DNA of 60,788 nt from Chloroflexota bacterium (GTDB lineage: Bacteria > Chloroflexota > Limnocylindria > Limnocylindrales > CSP1-4): contig JAJYNJ010000065.1 of the NCBI GenBank assembly GCA_021786385.1, positions 1-60,788 of the forward strand, in the 5' to 3' direction. The notes under the pieces are model-generated. The model had not been told where the DNA came from, did no database searches, and was given only the letters and a program-made list of their open reading frames with translations. This document shows, piece by piece, positions 9,555 to 17,456 of this stretch. Position 1 is the first letter of the stretch; every line of letters starts with the position of its first letter. The translations under genes were made by a program, and so were the position numbers.

Positions 9555-10697
9555 TCACCCCGCCCGGAGGACGAGGATGTGCTGGTGCACGATGTTCGGG
9601 ACGAACCCGTGCGGGTAGCCGTAGGGTCGGAGGCGCGTCCCTGCCTGGTACCAGATCAGGTCGCCCTTGGGCACGAAACCCGCCCGTTCCGCCCGCGCGG
9701 CGAGGTCCGAGGCCGTGAACCGGTAGCGTCCCTCTTGGTACGCGTCGCGGACGATGATCGTCGCGTAGCGCCCATCGCGGAGCACGCGCCGCAGCTCGCG
9801 CAGGACACGCTCCATGCGGTCCAGGTATTCACCATACGAGGCGCTGTTCGCGAGATCCGCCGGCGAGTTGGTCACCATCGCGTAGTCCGTGCGCCGGTTG
9901 GCGTGCGCCAGCGCGAGAGGACCACCCGACATCGTCTGGCGCAGCTGTGGGTTGTAGGGCGGATCGGTCGCCACGAAGTCGATCGACGCACTGGGCAGTG
10001 CGGGGAGCCGGTCGAGCGCGTCGGCCACCTCCATGCGGCAGCCCGACGGGTCGAACCGCCTCGGGCCGCCCGGATCGGCCGGGCCAAGGTCGGCCAGGAG
10101 TGGGCCGGCACCCGCCCGCTCGGACAAGGCCTCGCCTACCACCGCCTCGTAGATCGCGGCCCAGCGTGGGTCCAGCTCGATCCCCAGTGCGCGCCGGGGT
10201 GTGCGGCAGATCGCCGCCCCGAGCAGCGTGCCCCCCACGCCGGCGAACGGGTCGAGCACGAGCTCCCCGCCGCGGGTGAAGAACTCGATGAGGCGCGCCA
10301 TCAGGCGCGGGGGTTTGTTCGCGCCGTGGGCGCGGCGCGCCACGTGCCCCAGTTCCGATGGGTAGGCGGTGGTCCACAGCGACTTGGTGAAGTACAGCCA
10401 CGCCTCGCCCGACAGCTCGTTGAGCTGGTTGGCGCGATGGAGGCGAGGCGCGACGGGAGCGCTCGCCGGCTCCCTGAGACTGGGGGTCGGCTGTGCGGTC
10501 CCGAGTGCCGGTTCCGCAGGTCTGAGGGCCGGCTCCCCGGGTCCGAGCGGCGGCTCCGCAGGTCTGAGCGGCGGCTCCGCGGGCTGGCGTGCCGGTTGGG
10601 CGGACCCGGATGCCGATCCGGCGCGCCCGGAGAGCGATCCTGCGCGTCCCGATGCGCACTGGGCGCGCCGTGGCACCAGCGGACCCGGCCGGCTCAC
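9555..10697 (-). CDS. DNA methyltransferase (N4/N6 amino type), orphan
   Basis: A 380-residue SAM-dependent DNA methylase. Motif I is DPFAGVGGTLLGA and the catalytic motif IV is TDPPYN, in the order I then IV. The upstream KSLWTTAYPSELGH...ANKPPRLMARLIEFF segment is typical of the pfam01555/TRM11-like group. The first roughly 85 residues are a low-complexity linker of heptads of the form (R/G)P(A/G)EP(P/A)L. The GTG at 10697 overlaps the TGA of the MFS gene (GTGA), implying translational coupling; the frame stays open to 11240 but only as an antisense shadow. No restriction endonuclease is adjacent, so it looks like an orphan methylase. The recognition site is unknown. Confidence 0.8.
   Translation of the reverse strand: MSRPGPLVPRRAQCASGRAGSLSGRAGSASGSAQPARQPAEPPLRPAEPPLGPGEPALRPAEPALGTAQPTPSLREPASAPVAPRLHRANQLNELSGEAWLYFTKSLWTTAYPSELGHVARRAHGANKPPRLMARLIEFFTRGGELVLDPFAGVGGTLLGAAICRTPRRALGIELDPRWAAIYEAVVGEALSERAGAGPLLADLGPADPGGPRRFDPSGCRMEVADALDRLPALPSASIDFVATDPPYNPQLRQTMSGGPLALAHANRRTDYAMVTNSPADLANSASYGEYLDRMERVLRELRRVLRDGRYATIIVRDAYQEGRYRFTASDLAARAERAGFVPKGDLIWYQAGTRLRPYGYPHGFVPNIVHQHILVLRAG
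10460..10620 (-). repeat. decayed 21-bp repeats encoding Pro/Glu heptads
   Basis: Repeated variants of ggctccgcaggtctgagcgg encode four to five copies of a seven-residue unit in the linker of the DNA methyltransferase. The copies differ, so the array is not recent. Confidence 0.6.
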
Positions 10698-12100
10698 GGG
10701 GCAGACCCCGCTGCAGTCGGCCGACCACCGACCACCGCACCGCGCATCCTCTGAGCGAGCCAGAGGAGGGCCGCCGTTGCGATGATGCCCGTCCCCGCGA
10801 TCAGCAGCCACGGGATCGGCCCCGGCAGCCGGTCGAGGGCGAGACCGCCGAGCGGCGGCCCGATGCCCGAACCGAGGCCCGCGGCGGCGCCGAAGGCCCC
10901 CTGGTAGCGGCCGCGCCGCGCCAGCGGCGACAGGTCCGACACGTACGCCGGCTCGACCGGGAAGACCAGCATCTCGCCGATCGTCGCGAAGATCACGACA
11001 CTCGCCAGGACGAGCGTCGTCAAGCCCGGGAGTCCCGCCGCGACCACTGCGAGGTAACCCAGCGCGTACGCCGCCATCCCGAGGGCCATCGTGGCGGGCT
11101 TCGCCCAGGTTTCGGTGAGCGTCGAGACGCGCATCTGGAAGAGCACGATGAGGAGCCCATTGAACGCGAAGAGCAGCCCCCACGTCGCGGTGGAGACGCC
11201 CAAGTCGCGGCTGGCGTGGATCGGGAGCGTGACTACCCACTGGAACGTCGCGCCGTGGATCAGCACCGCGATCGGGAGGAAGGCGAGGAAGAGCGTGCGC
11301 GCGTCGGCGACCCGCAACGCCGGTGCGCGGCCCGCCAGCGTCGGGTCCTGGGCATCCAACGCCTCAAGCCCGCCCGGCAGGATCGTGCCGTGGACGACTT
11401 CGGGCGGTGTCAGCACCGCATGCTGCGAGCCGCGCGCCGGGGCCGCGGATCCCGTCGTCCGGTGCGGCGACGGCGACGGCGCGCCGCTCGCCGCCGGTCG
11501 CGTCTCCGGGAAGGCGACTACCAGGAACGCCGTGTAGCCGAGCAGGACCGCGCCGGCAACCGTGAAGAGCAACGGGTAGCCGAGCGTCGCCAGCCCCGCG
11601 CCGATGGAAGGCCCCGCGATCCAGCCGACGCTGGCAGCGACCGCGAGCAGGCCGTACGCGCGCTGCCGCCGCTGCTCGGGGACCACGTCGGCGACGGATG
11701 CGCGCGCCGCTGGGACGAACGCGGGATCGACGACGCCCAGCGCCAGCGTGAGCACCGCGATGCCCTCCAGGTTGTGCGCCTGTCCCATCGCGATGATGGT
11801 CAGCGAGGTCAGCGTGATCGAGCCGATCATCACTACGCGCCGGCCGAATCGGTCGGCCAGCCAGCCACCGACGGCGTTCGATCCCATCGAGGCGATGGAG
11901 TAGAGGCCGAGCACGAGGCCGGCCTCGGTCGCGCTCGCGCCGATCACCGCGGTGAGGTAGATCGTGAGGAACGGGAAGACGAGGCTGAACCCGAAGCTGG
12001 CGACCAGATCGCCGACGGCAAGGACGAGGACGGCGCGGTCGTATTCGCGGCGGAGTTCTCGGAACGCTCCGAGCGGCCCGAGGCGAGAGAGGGACGTCAT
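10694..12100 (-). CDS. MFS transporter (drug/metabolite exporter type)
   Basis: A 468-residue inner-membrane transporter with about 12 hydrophobic helices in two halves. The conserved loop 2-3 motif is visible as GGWLADRFGRRVV. The first helix (LVASFGFSLVFPFLTIYL) and the FPVEPAYVSDLSPLARRGRYQG segment resemble DHA1-type exporters. A central cytoplasmic insert rich in Pro, Ser and Ala separates the halves. The ATG at 12100 is chosen because the preceding 31 residues are basic and not conserved. The stop codon overlaps the GTG start of the DNA methyltransferase. The substrate is unknown. Confidence 0.88.
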   Translation of the reverse strand: MTSLSRLGPLGAFRELRREYDRAVLVLAVGDLVASFGFSLVFPFLTIYLTAVIGASATEAGLVLGLYSIASMGSNAVGGWLADRFGRRVVMIGSITLTSLTIIAMGQAHNLEGIAVLTLALGVVDPAFVPAARASVADVVPEQRRQRAYGLLAVAASVGWIAGPSIGAGLATLGYPLLFTVAGAVLLGYTAFLVVAFPETRPAASGAPSPSPHRTTGSAAPARGSQHAVLTPPEVVHGTILPGGLEALDAQDPTLAGRAPALRVADARTLFLAFLPIAVLIHGATFQWVVTLPIHASRDLGVSTATWGLLFAFNGLLIVLFQMRVSTLTETWAKPATMALGMAAYALGYLAVVAAGLPGLTTLVLASVVIFATIGEMLVFPVEPAYVSDLSPLARRGRYQGAFGAAAGLGSGIGPPLGGLALDRLPGPIPWLLIAGTGIIATAALLWLAQRMRGAVVGGRPTAAGSAP

Positions 12101-12212
12101 CGGGGCAGAGTAGCGCAGCGGCCGCGGTGCTCGGCAGCCGTGGCGTGGGCCGGCGGGGCGGCAGTCGGGTGCGGCCGTGAACGCGCCCAGCAACGATGTG
12201 CGGCGCAGGCTC

Positions 12213-12242
12213 TTGACACGGACCGTAGCAGGTTGCTATATA
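12213..12242 (+). promoter_or_regulatory. strong sigma70-type promoter of hsp20-hspR
   Basis: A perfect -35 TTGACA (12213-12218) and a -10 TATATA (12237-12242) are spaced by 18 bp. It is the best classical promoter in the window and conspicuously AT-rich against the background. Confidence 0.8.
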
Positions 12243-12280
12243 TACGGCGTCACTACGACGCGGGCGCCGAGCGGCGGTCG

Positions 12281-12300
12281 CGCTGGGCATCTGCCCAGCG
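12281..12300 (+). promoter_or_regulatory. perfect inverted repeat in the hsp20 leader
   Basis: CGCTGGGCA, a 2-nt spacer, then TGCCCAGCG: a perfect 9-bp palindrome about 35 nt downstream of the expected transcription start and 20 nt before the ribosome site. It could be a repressor operator or a leader hairpin. It does not match the HspR (HAIR) or HrcA (CIRCE) consensus. Confidence 0.55.
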
Positions 12301-12337
12301 GCCGCAGGAGCCCGCGGTGAAAGGAGGTGTTGTGCAG

Positions 12338-12814
12338 ATGACGTTGCAGCGATGGGATCCGTTCCGCGATGTGATGACCCTGCGCGACGCCGTGGACCGG
12401 CTCTTCGAGGAGAGCTTCGTCAATCCGGATCGGCTCTTCTCGCTGATCGGCCGGGGTTCCCGTCCGATGCCGCTCGAGGTCTACGAGACCGGCGACGAAC
12501 TGGTCGTGCGGGCCCTCGTCCCGGGCGTGACAGAGGACAACCTCGACGTGCAGTACCAGCAGGGCATGCTGACGATCCGGGCCAAGACCGAGACGCCGGC
12601 CGCGCACGACGACTGGACTTGGCATCTGCGGGAAATTGGGTACGGCGAGATGAGCCGCACGCTGACGCTGCCGCGGGAGATCGACGTCGATCACGCCCAG
12701 GCGTCGTTCAAGGATGGCATCCTGACGCTTCACCTGCCCAAGGCCCCGGAGGCGCGACCGAAGCAGATCAAGGTCTCCAGCGCGGCCCAGATCGGCGCCG
12801 GCAGCAAGAGCTGA
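12338..12814 (+). CDS. Hsp20/alpha-crystallin family small heat-shock protein
   Basis: An ATP-independent holdase chaperone of 158 residues. The N-terminal arm (LQRWDPFRDVMTLRDAVDRLFEE) is followed by the alpha-crystallin beta-sandwich (about residues 45-140), with the signature LVPGVTEDNL and the C-terminal strand DGILTLHLPKAPEARPKQIKV. An AAAGGAGGTG ribosome site at 12320-12329 serves ATG 12338 (10 nt) or an in-frame GTG at 12332 (4 nt). The open frame extends far upstream only as an antisense shadow of the MFS gene. The hspR gene follows 14 bp later, so this is a heat-inducible operon. Confidence 0.95.
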   Translation: MTLQRWDPFRDVMTLRDAVDRLFEESFVNPDRLFSLIGRGSRPMPLEVYETGDELVVRALVPGVTEDNLDVQYQQGMLTIRAKTETPAAHDDWTWHLREIGYGEMSRTLTLPREIDVDHAQASFKDGILTLHLPKAPEARPKQIKVSSAAQIGAGSKS

Positions 12815-12828
12815 CCGGGGACCAGGTT

Positions 12829-13149
12829 GTGGACGACCGCGAACCGCTCTACGCCATCGCGGTCGCGGCCCGCCTGGCCCGCATGCATCCGCAGACCCTG
12901 CGCAAGTACGAGCGGGCCGGTCTCCTCCGGCCCGCTCGGCAGCAGGGCAACCAGCGGTTGTATTCGAACGCGGACCTCCGTCGACTCGAACGCATTCGGA
13001 TGTTGGTCGACGAGCGCGGGATCAATGTGGCCGGCCTTGGGCTGGCGCTCGACATGCTCGACCGCCTCGATGCCGTCCCATCCGACGCGACCGCCGAGGA
13101 GATGCGGTCCGCGATCGACGACACGATCCGCCTGGTGACGGGTGACTGA
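12829..13149 (+). CDS. hspR: MerR-family heat-shock repressor, HspR-like
   Basis: A 106-residue MerR-type winged-helix DNA-binding protein. It carries the HspR-like run AVAARLARMHPQTLRKYE, then GLLRP, GNQRLYS and DLRRLERIRMLVDERGINVAGL. It lacks the long coiled-coil effector tail of classical MerR proteins, as HspR does. HspR normally binds heat-shock promoters, often with DnaK as co-repressor. The GTG start at 12829 lies 14 bp after the hsp20 stop, so it is probably autoregulated within this operon. I find no convincing HAIR operator upstream. Confidence 0.82.
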   Translation: MDDREPLYAIAVAARLARMHPQTLRKYERAGLLRPARQQGNQRLYSNADLRRLERIRMLVDERGINVAGLGLALDMLDRLDAVPSDATAEEMRSAIDDTIRLVTGD

Positions 13150-13251
13150 CGGACACCCCGTCCTCCTGCCGGGGCACCGGGCTGCCTCGATGGCGTCGCC
13201 CGTCGCGTTGTTCTCCGCCTCGTTCCCGAGCCCAGGACGCCGCGGCGCCCG

Positions 13252-13257
13252 TATCCT
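13252..13257 (+). promoter_or_regulatory. -10 box of a leaderless transcript (LuxR regulator)
   Basis: TATCCT ends 6 nt before ATG 13264, leaving no room for a ribosome site. One of twelve such arrangements in the window. Confidence 0.6.
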
Positions 13258-13263
13258 GTGGGT

Positions 13264-16200
13264 ATGGCAATCGTCGGGCGAGAACGCGAGCTCGGACGAC
13301 TCGGCACAGCCCTCGAGCGCGCGGCACAGGGCCGCCTTTCGCGGGTCGTCTTGACCGGCGCCACCGGCAGCGGCGTCAGCACGCTCCTCGCCGAGCTCGA
13401 ACGACGCCTGGCCGGCGAGTCTGGCGTGGTCGTGGCCCGTGGCGCGGCGGTCGAGCCGTGGGCCGGCCACCCGTACGCAGCGCTCGCGGCGGCCCTCGAG
13501 GGGCCGCTCGCCGCGCTCCCTGACGCGCGGCTACCGGAACTGCTCGGCCCCGCGGCCGGAGAGATCGCCCAGCTGCTGCCCCGGCACGCGGCCCGGATCC
13601 GGGCCGCGTGCCCCGCCGAGACGGCGATGCAGACGGGCCCCGACCAGCGCCGCGGTCGCTTCGTGGAGGCAGTGCTCGGCGTCCTGGGCCGCCTCGCGTC
13701 CGGCGGCGCGGTCCTGCTTGCGCTCGACGACCTGCACTGGGCCGACCCGGGCACGCGCGCCTTCGTCGAGTTCATGCTGGGGCTCGACGTGGCGCTGCCG
13801 ATCTGTTTGGTCGGCGCGTATCACCCCGATGAACTCGATCGGCGCCATCCGTTCCGTCGCGTCGCGGCGCTGCTCGGCGAGGACGCGACGGTGGAGCAGA
13901 TCGCGCTGGAGCCGTTCCGGCCCGACGAGCTGCTCCGGTTCATCGAGGCCGAGACGGGCGAGCGGGCATCCGCCGGTCTCCTGGCGGCGATCGTCGAGCG
14001 CTCCGGCGGGAACCCGCTCGTCGCCCGGCAGCTCCTGACCGCGCGCCGGCTGGTGCCGGGCACGCGCCTCTCCGACTCGTTCGATGAGCTGGTGGAGGCG
14101 CGGCTGGCGCTGCTCGGGACCGGGGCGGCCCGCTGGGTGCGTGTACTGGCGACCGTCCGGCGTCCCATCGAGCCCGCAGCGCTGGCGGGGCTGCGGGTCA
14201 ACGGCGCCGCCCTCAGCGAGCCGGCGCTGGCCGAGGCGGTCGAGAGCGAGCTGGTGGTGCGTGACGGGGACCGCGTCCAGATCGCCCACGAACGCTACGC
14301 TGAGACGGTCGAGGCGCTCCTCGACCCGGCCGGCCGCCAGGCGATCCATGCCGCGGTCGCGGAGTGGTGCGCTGGTCCGCCCGACGAAGAGGCCTGGCAT
14401 TGGGAGCGTGCCTTGTGCCTGGATCGAGCGCGCGCCGCGCATGTGGCCGCTGGGATCGCCGCCGAAGCGCTGGACCCTGGCGGCACGGCGCTGGAGCACT
14501 ACCTGCGGGCGCTCGAGCTCGATTCGCTCAGAGGACGTGAGAAGGAGCAGGGGCCAGGGCCCACTGGTGCCTCCGGCTTGCCCGAGTCTTCAGCAGGGCC
14601 GGAGTCCGAGCAGTCTGAGGCAGCAGAACCGGTCGACCGGCAGCGCCCGAGCCAGCGCCCCCAGTGGGACCGGCCAGCGCTCCTGGCGCGGGCCGCCGAG
14701 GCCGCCTTCGTCGACGGCGCGTTCCGCCGCGCGGCCGCCCTGGCCGTGCACTCGATCGAGGCACGCGCGGCCGCTCCGGAGCTGTCGGGCATGCTCGCGC
14801 GCGGGCGCGAGGCGCGCGAGCGCCGAGCGCTCGAGCTCGCGTCGCTCTATGAGCGACTCGGCCGGTATCAGTGGGCGGCCGGTGAGGTGGACGAGGCACT
14901 GGACGCCTTTCGCAGCGGTGTGCAGGTCGCACCACCTGGGCCGTCTCCCGAGCGCGCGCGGGTGCTCGGCGCCCTGGCGCAGGCGCTGATGCTGGAGGGC
15001 CGCTTCGAAGAGAGCGCGCGCTGGGCCCGCGACGCGATCGCGACGGCGCGCGAGGCGGGGGAGCCGGCGCTGGCCGAGCTCGGACACGCGATCTGCACGC
15101 TGGGCGTGGACGACGCCTACCGGGGCGACCTCGAGGGCGGCCTCGCACTGCTGCGGGAGGCGTCGGTGATCGCGCGTCGAGCGGGCCGCCTGGACGACCT
15201 GATGCGCTCCTACGCCAATCAGACGACGCTGCTGGAGCTCGACTCGCGGCGGGCCGAGGCGCTCGCGGTGGTGGACGAGGGGATCGCCGAGGCACGGCGG
15301 TGGGGCCAGGAGGCGGTCTATGGCGCGTTCCTGCGGGGGAACGGCGGCGACACGCTGTTCGTGCTGGGGCGCTGGGCCGAGGCCGAGGCGATGTGCCACG
15401 AGGCGCTCGAGTGGAGCCCGTCCGGTGTGGCCCGCTTCAACCCGCTCGTCTGGCTCACCTGCGTCCGGGTCGAGTCCTCGTCGGACGAAGAGGCGGGGCG
15501 GCTGCTGGGCCAGCTCCTCGTGCAGCAGGAGGCGGTGCCGGATTCGCAGTGGACGGCCGAGGTCGAGCGCGCGACGGTGAGCTTCGCGCTCTGGCGCGAG
15601 GACGTGCAAGACGCGCGGCGCGCCGCCGAACGCGGCTGGCTGCGGGTGCTCCGCAGCGACGACTGGGCGCAAGCCGCGATCGCGGCGTCGACCACGCTCG
15701 AGGCCGCCGCGGCGGTGGCCGAGGACGCCCGCGAACGGCGCGACGCTGCGACGGTGGCCGAGGTGCTGGCGTGGGGGGACGCGGTGCTGGCAGAGGCCCA
15801 GCGGCGGGTCGAGGCGGGCGGCATGTCGCCGGCACTGGGAGCACGACGTGAGGCCGACCTGCACCTCGCGACCGCGCGTGCCCACCGGACGCGGATCGTC
15901 GGGGAGCCCGACCCCGCCGCGTGGGCACGGCTTGCCGAGCAGTGGGCCGCGGTACCCAATCCGTATCGGGTGGCCCACGCGCGATGGCGCGAAGCGGAGG
16001 CGGTGCTGCGATCGCGGCCCGACACACCGGGCGCGCGGGTGGATCGGGCATGGGCGCGGGCGGCCCTCTTCGAGGCTTGGCGGATCGCGGGTGAGCTCGG
16101 CGCACAGCCACTCCGCCGTGAGCTGGCCCGCCTGGCCGCGCGCGCTCGGATCACGCTGCCGAGCGAGGCGGAGGAGGTGCTCACCGGTGCCGCTCCCGTT

Positions 16201-16536
16201 GGCGCCCGCGTGGCGGCCGGAGCACCGAGCGCGACCTCCGCGGGCGTGGATTGGGCACGCCCCAGTCTCGCCATGCGGCTGGCGGGCCCGACCGAAACCG
16301 TGCCGGCCGACCCGTTCAGCCTGAGCCCGCGCGAGAAGGAGGTGCTCGCGGTCCTCGCCGAGGGGCGTACGAACCGGGAGATTGCGGGGCGGCTCTTCAT
16401 CAGCGAGCGGACGGTGGCGGTCCACGTGCGGAACATCTTGCAGAAGCTCGGGGTGGCGGGCCGCGTCGAGGCGGCCACGGTGGCGCTGCGGCTCGGGCTC
16501 GTGCCGCCGCCGAAACCGCTGGCGCGGCGGCCGTAG
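13264..16536 (+). CDS. giant LuxR-family regulator with AAA/STAND ATPase and TPR-like repeats
   Basis: A 1090-residue transcription regulator of the MalT/LAL type. The N-terminal ATPase has a P-loop of GATGSGVST (residues 32-40), where Val38 replaces the invariant Lys, and an intact Walker B LLALDDLHWAD. A long helical TPR-like region follows, interrupted by a Glu/Pro/Ser-rich stretch (about residues 425-465). The C-terminus is a GerE/LuxR helix-turn-helix: LSPREKEVLAVLAEGRTN, then ISERTVAVHVRNILQKLGV. Such proteins bind an effector and oligomerise on DNA. ATG 13264 follows a -10 box by 6 nt; a GTG at 13258 is possible. It points away from hspR; the target genes are unknown. Confidence 0.9.
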   Translation: MAIVGRERELGRLGTALERAAQGRLSRVVLTGATGSGVSTLLAELERRLAGESGVVVARGAAVEPWAGHPYAALAAALEGPLAALPDARLPELLGPAAGEIAQLLPRHAARIRAACPAETAMQTGPDQRRGRFVEAVLGVLGRLASGGAVLLALDDLHWADPGTRAFVEFMLGLDVALPICLVGAYHPDELDRRHPFRRVAALLGEDATVEQIALEPFRPDELLRFIEAETGERASAGLLAAIVERSGGNPLVARQLLTARRLVPGTRLSDSFDELVEARLALLGTGAARWVRVLATVRRPIEPAALAGLRVNGAALSEPALAEAVESELVVRDGDRVQIAHERYAETVEALLDPAGRQAIHAAVAEWCAGPPDEEAWHWERALCLDRARAAHVAAGIAAEALDPGGTALEHYLRALELDSLRGREKEQGPGPTGASGLPESSAGPESEQSEAAEPVDRQRPSQRPQWDRPALLARAAEAAFVDGAFRRAAALAVHSIEARAAAPELSGMLARGREARERRALELASLYERLGRYQWAAGEVDEALDAFRSGVQVAPPGPSPERARVLGALAQALMLEGRFEESARWARDAIATAREAGEPALAELGHAICTLGVDDAYRGDLEGGLALLREASVIARRAGRLDDLMRSYANQTTLLELDSRRAEALAVVDEGIAEARRWGQEAVYGAFLRGNGGDTLFVLGRWAEAEAMCHEALEWSPSGVARFNPLVWLTCVRVESSSDEEAGRLLGQLLVQQEAVPDSQWTAEVERATVSFALWREDVQDARRAAERGWLRVLRSDDWAQAAIAASTTLEAAAAVAEDARERRDAATVAEVLAWGDAVLAEAQRRVEAGGMSPALGARREADLHLATARAHRTRIVGEPDPAAWARLAEQWAAVPNPYRVAHARWREAEAVLRSRPDTPGARVDRAWARAALFEAWRIAGELGAQPLRRELARLAARARITLPSEAEEVLTGAAPVGARVAAGAPSATSAGVDWARPSLAMRLAGPTETVPADPFSLSPREKEVLAVLAEGRTNREIAGRLFISERTVAVHVRNILQKLGVAGRVEAATVALRLGLVPPPKPLARRP

Positions 16537-16550
16537 GGCTGCCCCGCCGC

Positions 16551-16600
16551 GACCGCCCAATCCCGCGCCCCAAGCTTGCCACGCGGCGACCGCCCAATCC
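16551..16600 (+). repeat. 13-bp direct repeat in intergenic gap
   Basis: gaccgcccaatcc occurs at 16551-16563 and again at 16588-16600, 37 bp apart, between the LuxR regulator and the cupredoxin. The role is unknown. Confidence 0.5.
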
Positions 16601-16659
16601 GCCGTCCCCGTGGCCATCGACCCGGTAGGCCCGTGGCGGCACGGGCCCGGGCTTTCGGC

Positions 16660-16665
16660 GACAAT
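16660..16665 (+). promoter_or_regulatory. -10 box of a leaderless transcript (cupredoxin)
   Basis: GACAAT lies 7 nt before ATG 16673; there is no purine-rich ribosome site between them. Confidence 0.5.
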
Positions 16666-16672
16666 GCGGGGC

Positions 16673-17284
16673 ATGGAGAAGCGTCTTCGGTCCCTCTTCG
16701 GCCCTGTGATCGTGCCCTTGGTCGCCGCGCTCGTCTTCGCGGCTTGTGCCAGCGCGGCCGGCCCCGGCTGGACGTATGTGCCGCCGGTGGCCACCCCCCA
16801 AGCGGGCGGCCCCGCGGCGTCGGGCCTCGCAGCCGCCTCGCCCGGCACCTCGGCGACCACCGGCCGGACGGCCGGCGGGGGGGCGTCAGCGGGGGCCTCG
16901 GTCGCTCCCGCGTCCTCGACTTCGGCGGCTTCCGGCGCCCCGGCGTCCGGTGGGTCGGCCAACGAGATCGACCTCGTCGAGACCGCTTCGCTCCAGATCA
17001 CCGATCCGAGCGGGAAGCCGGTCACGAACATCACCGTCAAGAAGGGGCAGACGTACCACTTCAAGGTGACGAACACGGCCGGCTTCGTCCACGACCTCTA
17101 CGTGGGGAACGTGAGCGACCTCGAAGCCGGCAACATCGCCAACCTGACGGGGACGGGCGACTTCACCTCGGGCACGCGAACGTTCGACTACACGTTCAAC
17201 GACAGTAGCGCGCCGCTTGGCTTTGGCTGTATGGTGCCGGGCCACTACCAGGCGGGGATGAAGGGCACGTTCACGATCCAGTGA
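16673..17284 (+). CDS. cupredoxin-domain lipoprotein (type 1 copper)
   Basis: A 203-residue secreted protein. A lipoprotein signal peptide ends in the lipobox VFAAC with Cys25 as the lipid anchor. A Gly/Ala/Ser-rich spacer (about residues 30-95) follows, then a plastocyanin/azurin-like beta sandwich. The type 1 copper ligands appear complete: His140 (FVHDLY), Cys186, His191 and Met196 in CMVPGHYQAGM. It is probably an electron carrier or copper protein tethered outside the membrane. No oxidase gene is adjacent; the cytochrome b module at 24 kb is a possible but unproven partner. Confidence 0.88.
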   Translation: MEKRLRSLFGPVIVPLVAALVFAACASAAGPGWTYVPPVATPQAGGPAASGLAAASPGTSATTGRTAGGGASAGASVAPASSTSAASGAPASGGSANEIDLVETASLQITDPSGKPVTNITVKKGQTYHFKVTNTAGFVHDLYVGNVSDLEAGNIANLTGTGDFTSGTRTFDYTFNDSSAPLGFGCMVPGHYQAGMKGTFTIQ

Positions 17285-17456
17285 GCCACCGGCCGTTCGC
17301 GTGCCGTGCGCTCGGCCCCGACACGGCCGCGCGGCGTCGTCCCGGAGCTGCGGACCCCGCACGGCAGACCCAGGGCGGCGAGGCAAGCGGCGCTGATCAC
17401 CGCCGGCGCACAGGACCGCGGGCGCGCACGGCGCGAACGAGCACTGGGGAGCTGCG

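Noticed and set aside
10589-12337. Long in-frame extension upstream of hsp20
   Set aside because: Antisense to the MFS gene; the promoter at 12213-12242 and the strong ribosome site at 12320 fix the real start.
12180-12340. HAIR (HspR) or CIRCE (HrcA) operator upstream of hsp20
   Set aside because: CTTGACA near the -35 resembles half a HAIR site, but no matching right arm is present at the required spacing; no CIRCE half-sites are seen.
13142-13354. 70-residue ORF between hspR and the LuxR regulator
   Set aside because: Overlaps the LuxR start in another frame, lacks a ribosome site and shows no conserved features.
14590-17076. 828-residue open frame on the minus strand across the LuxR regulator gene
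   Set aside because: Antisense shadow caused by high GC; no domain, start site or conserved motif, and the plus-strand protein has clear ones.
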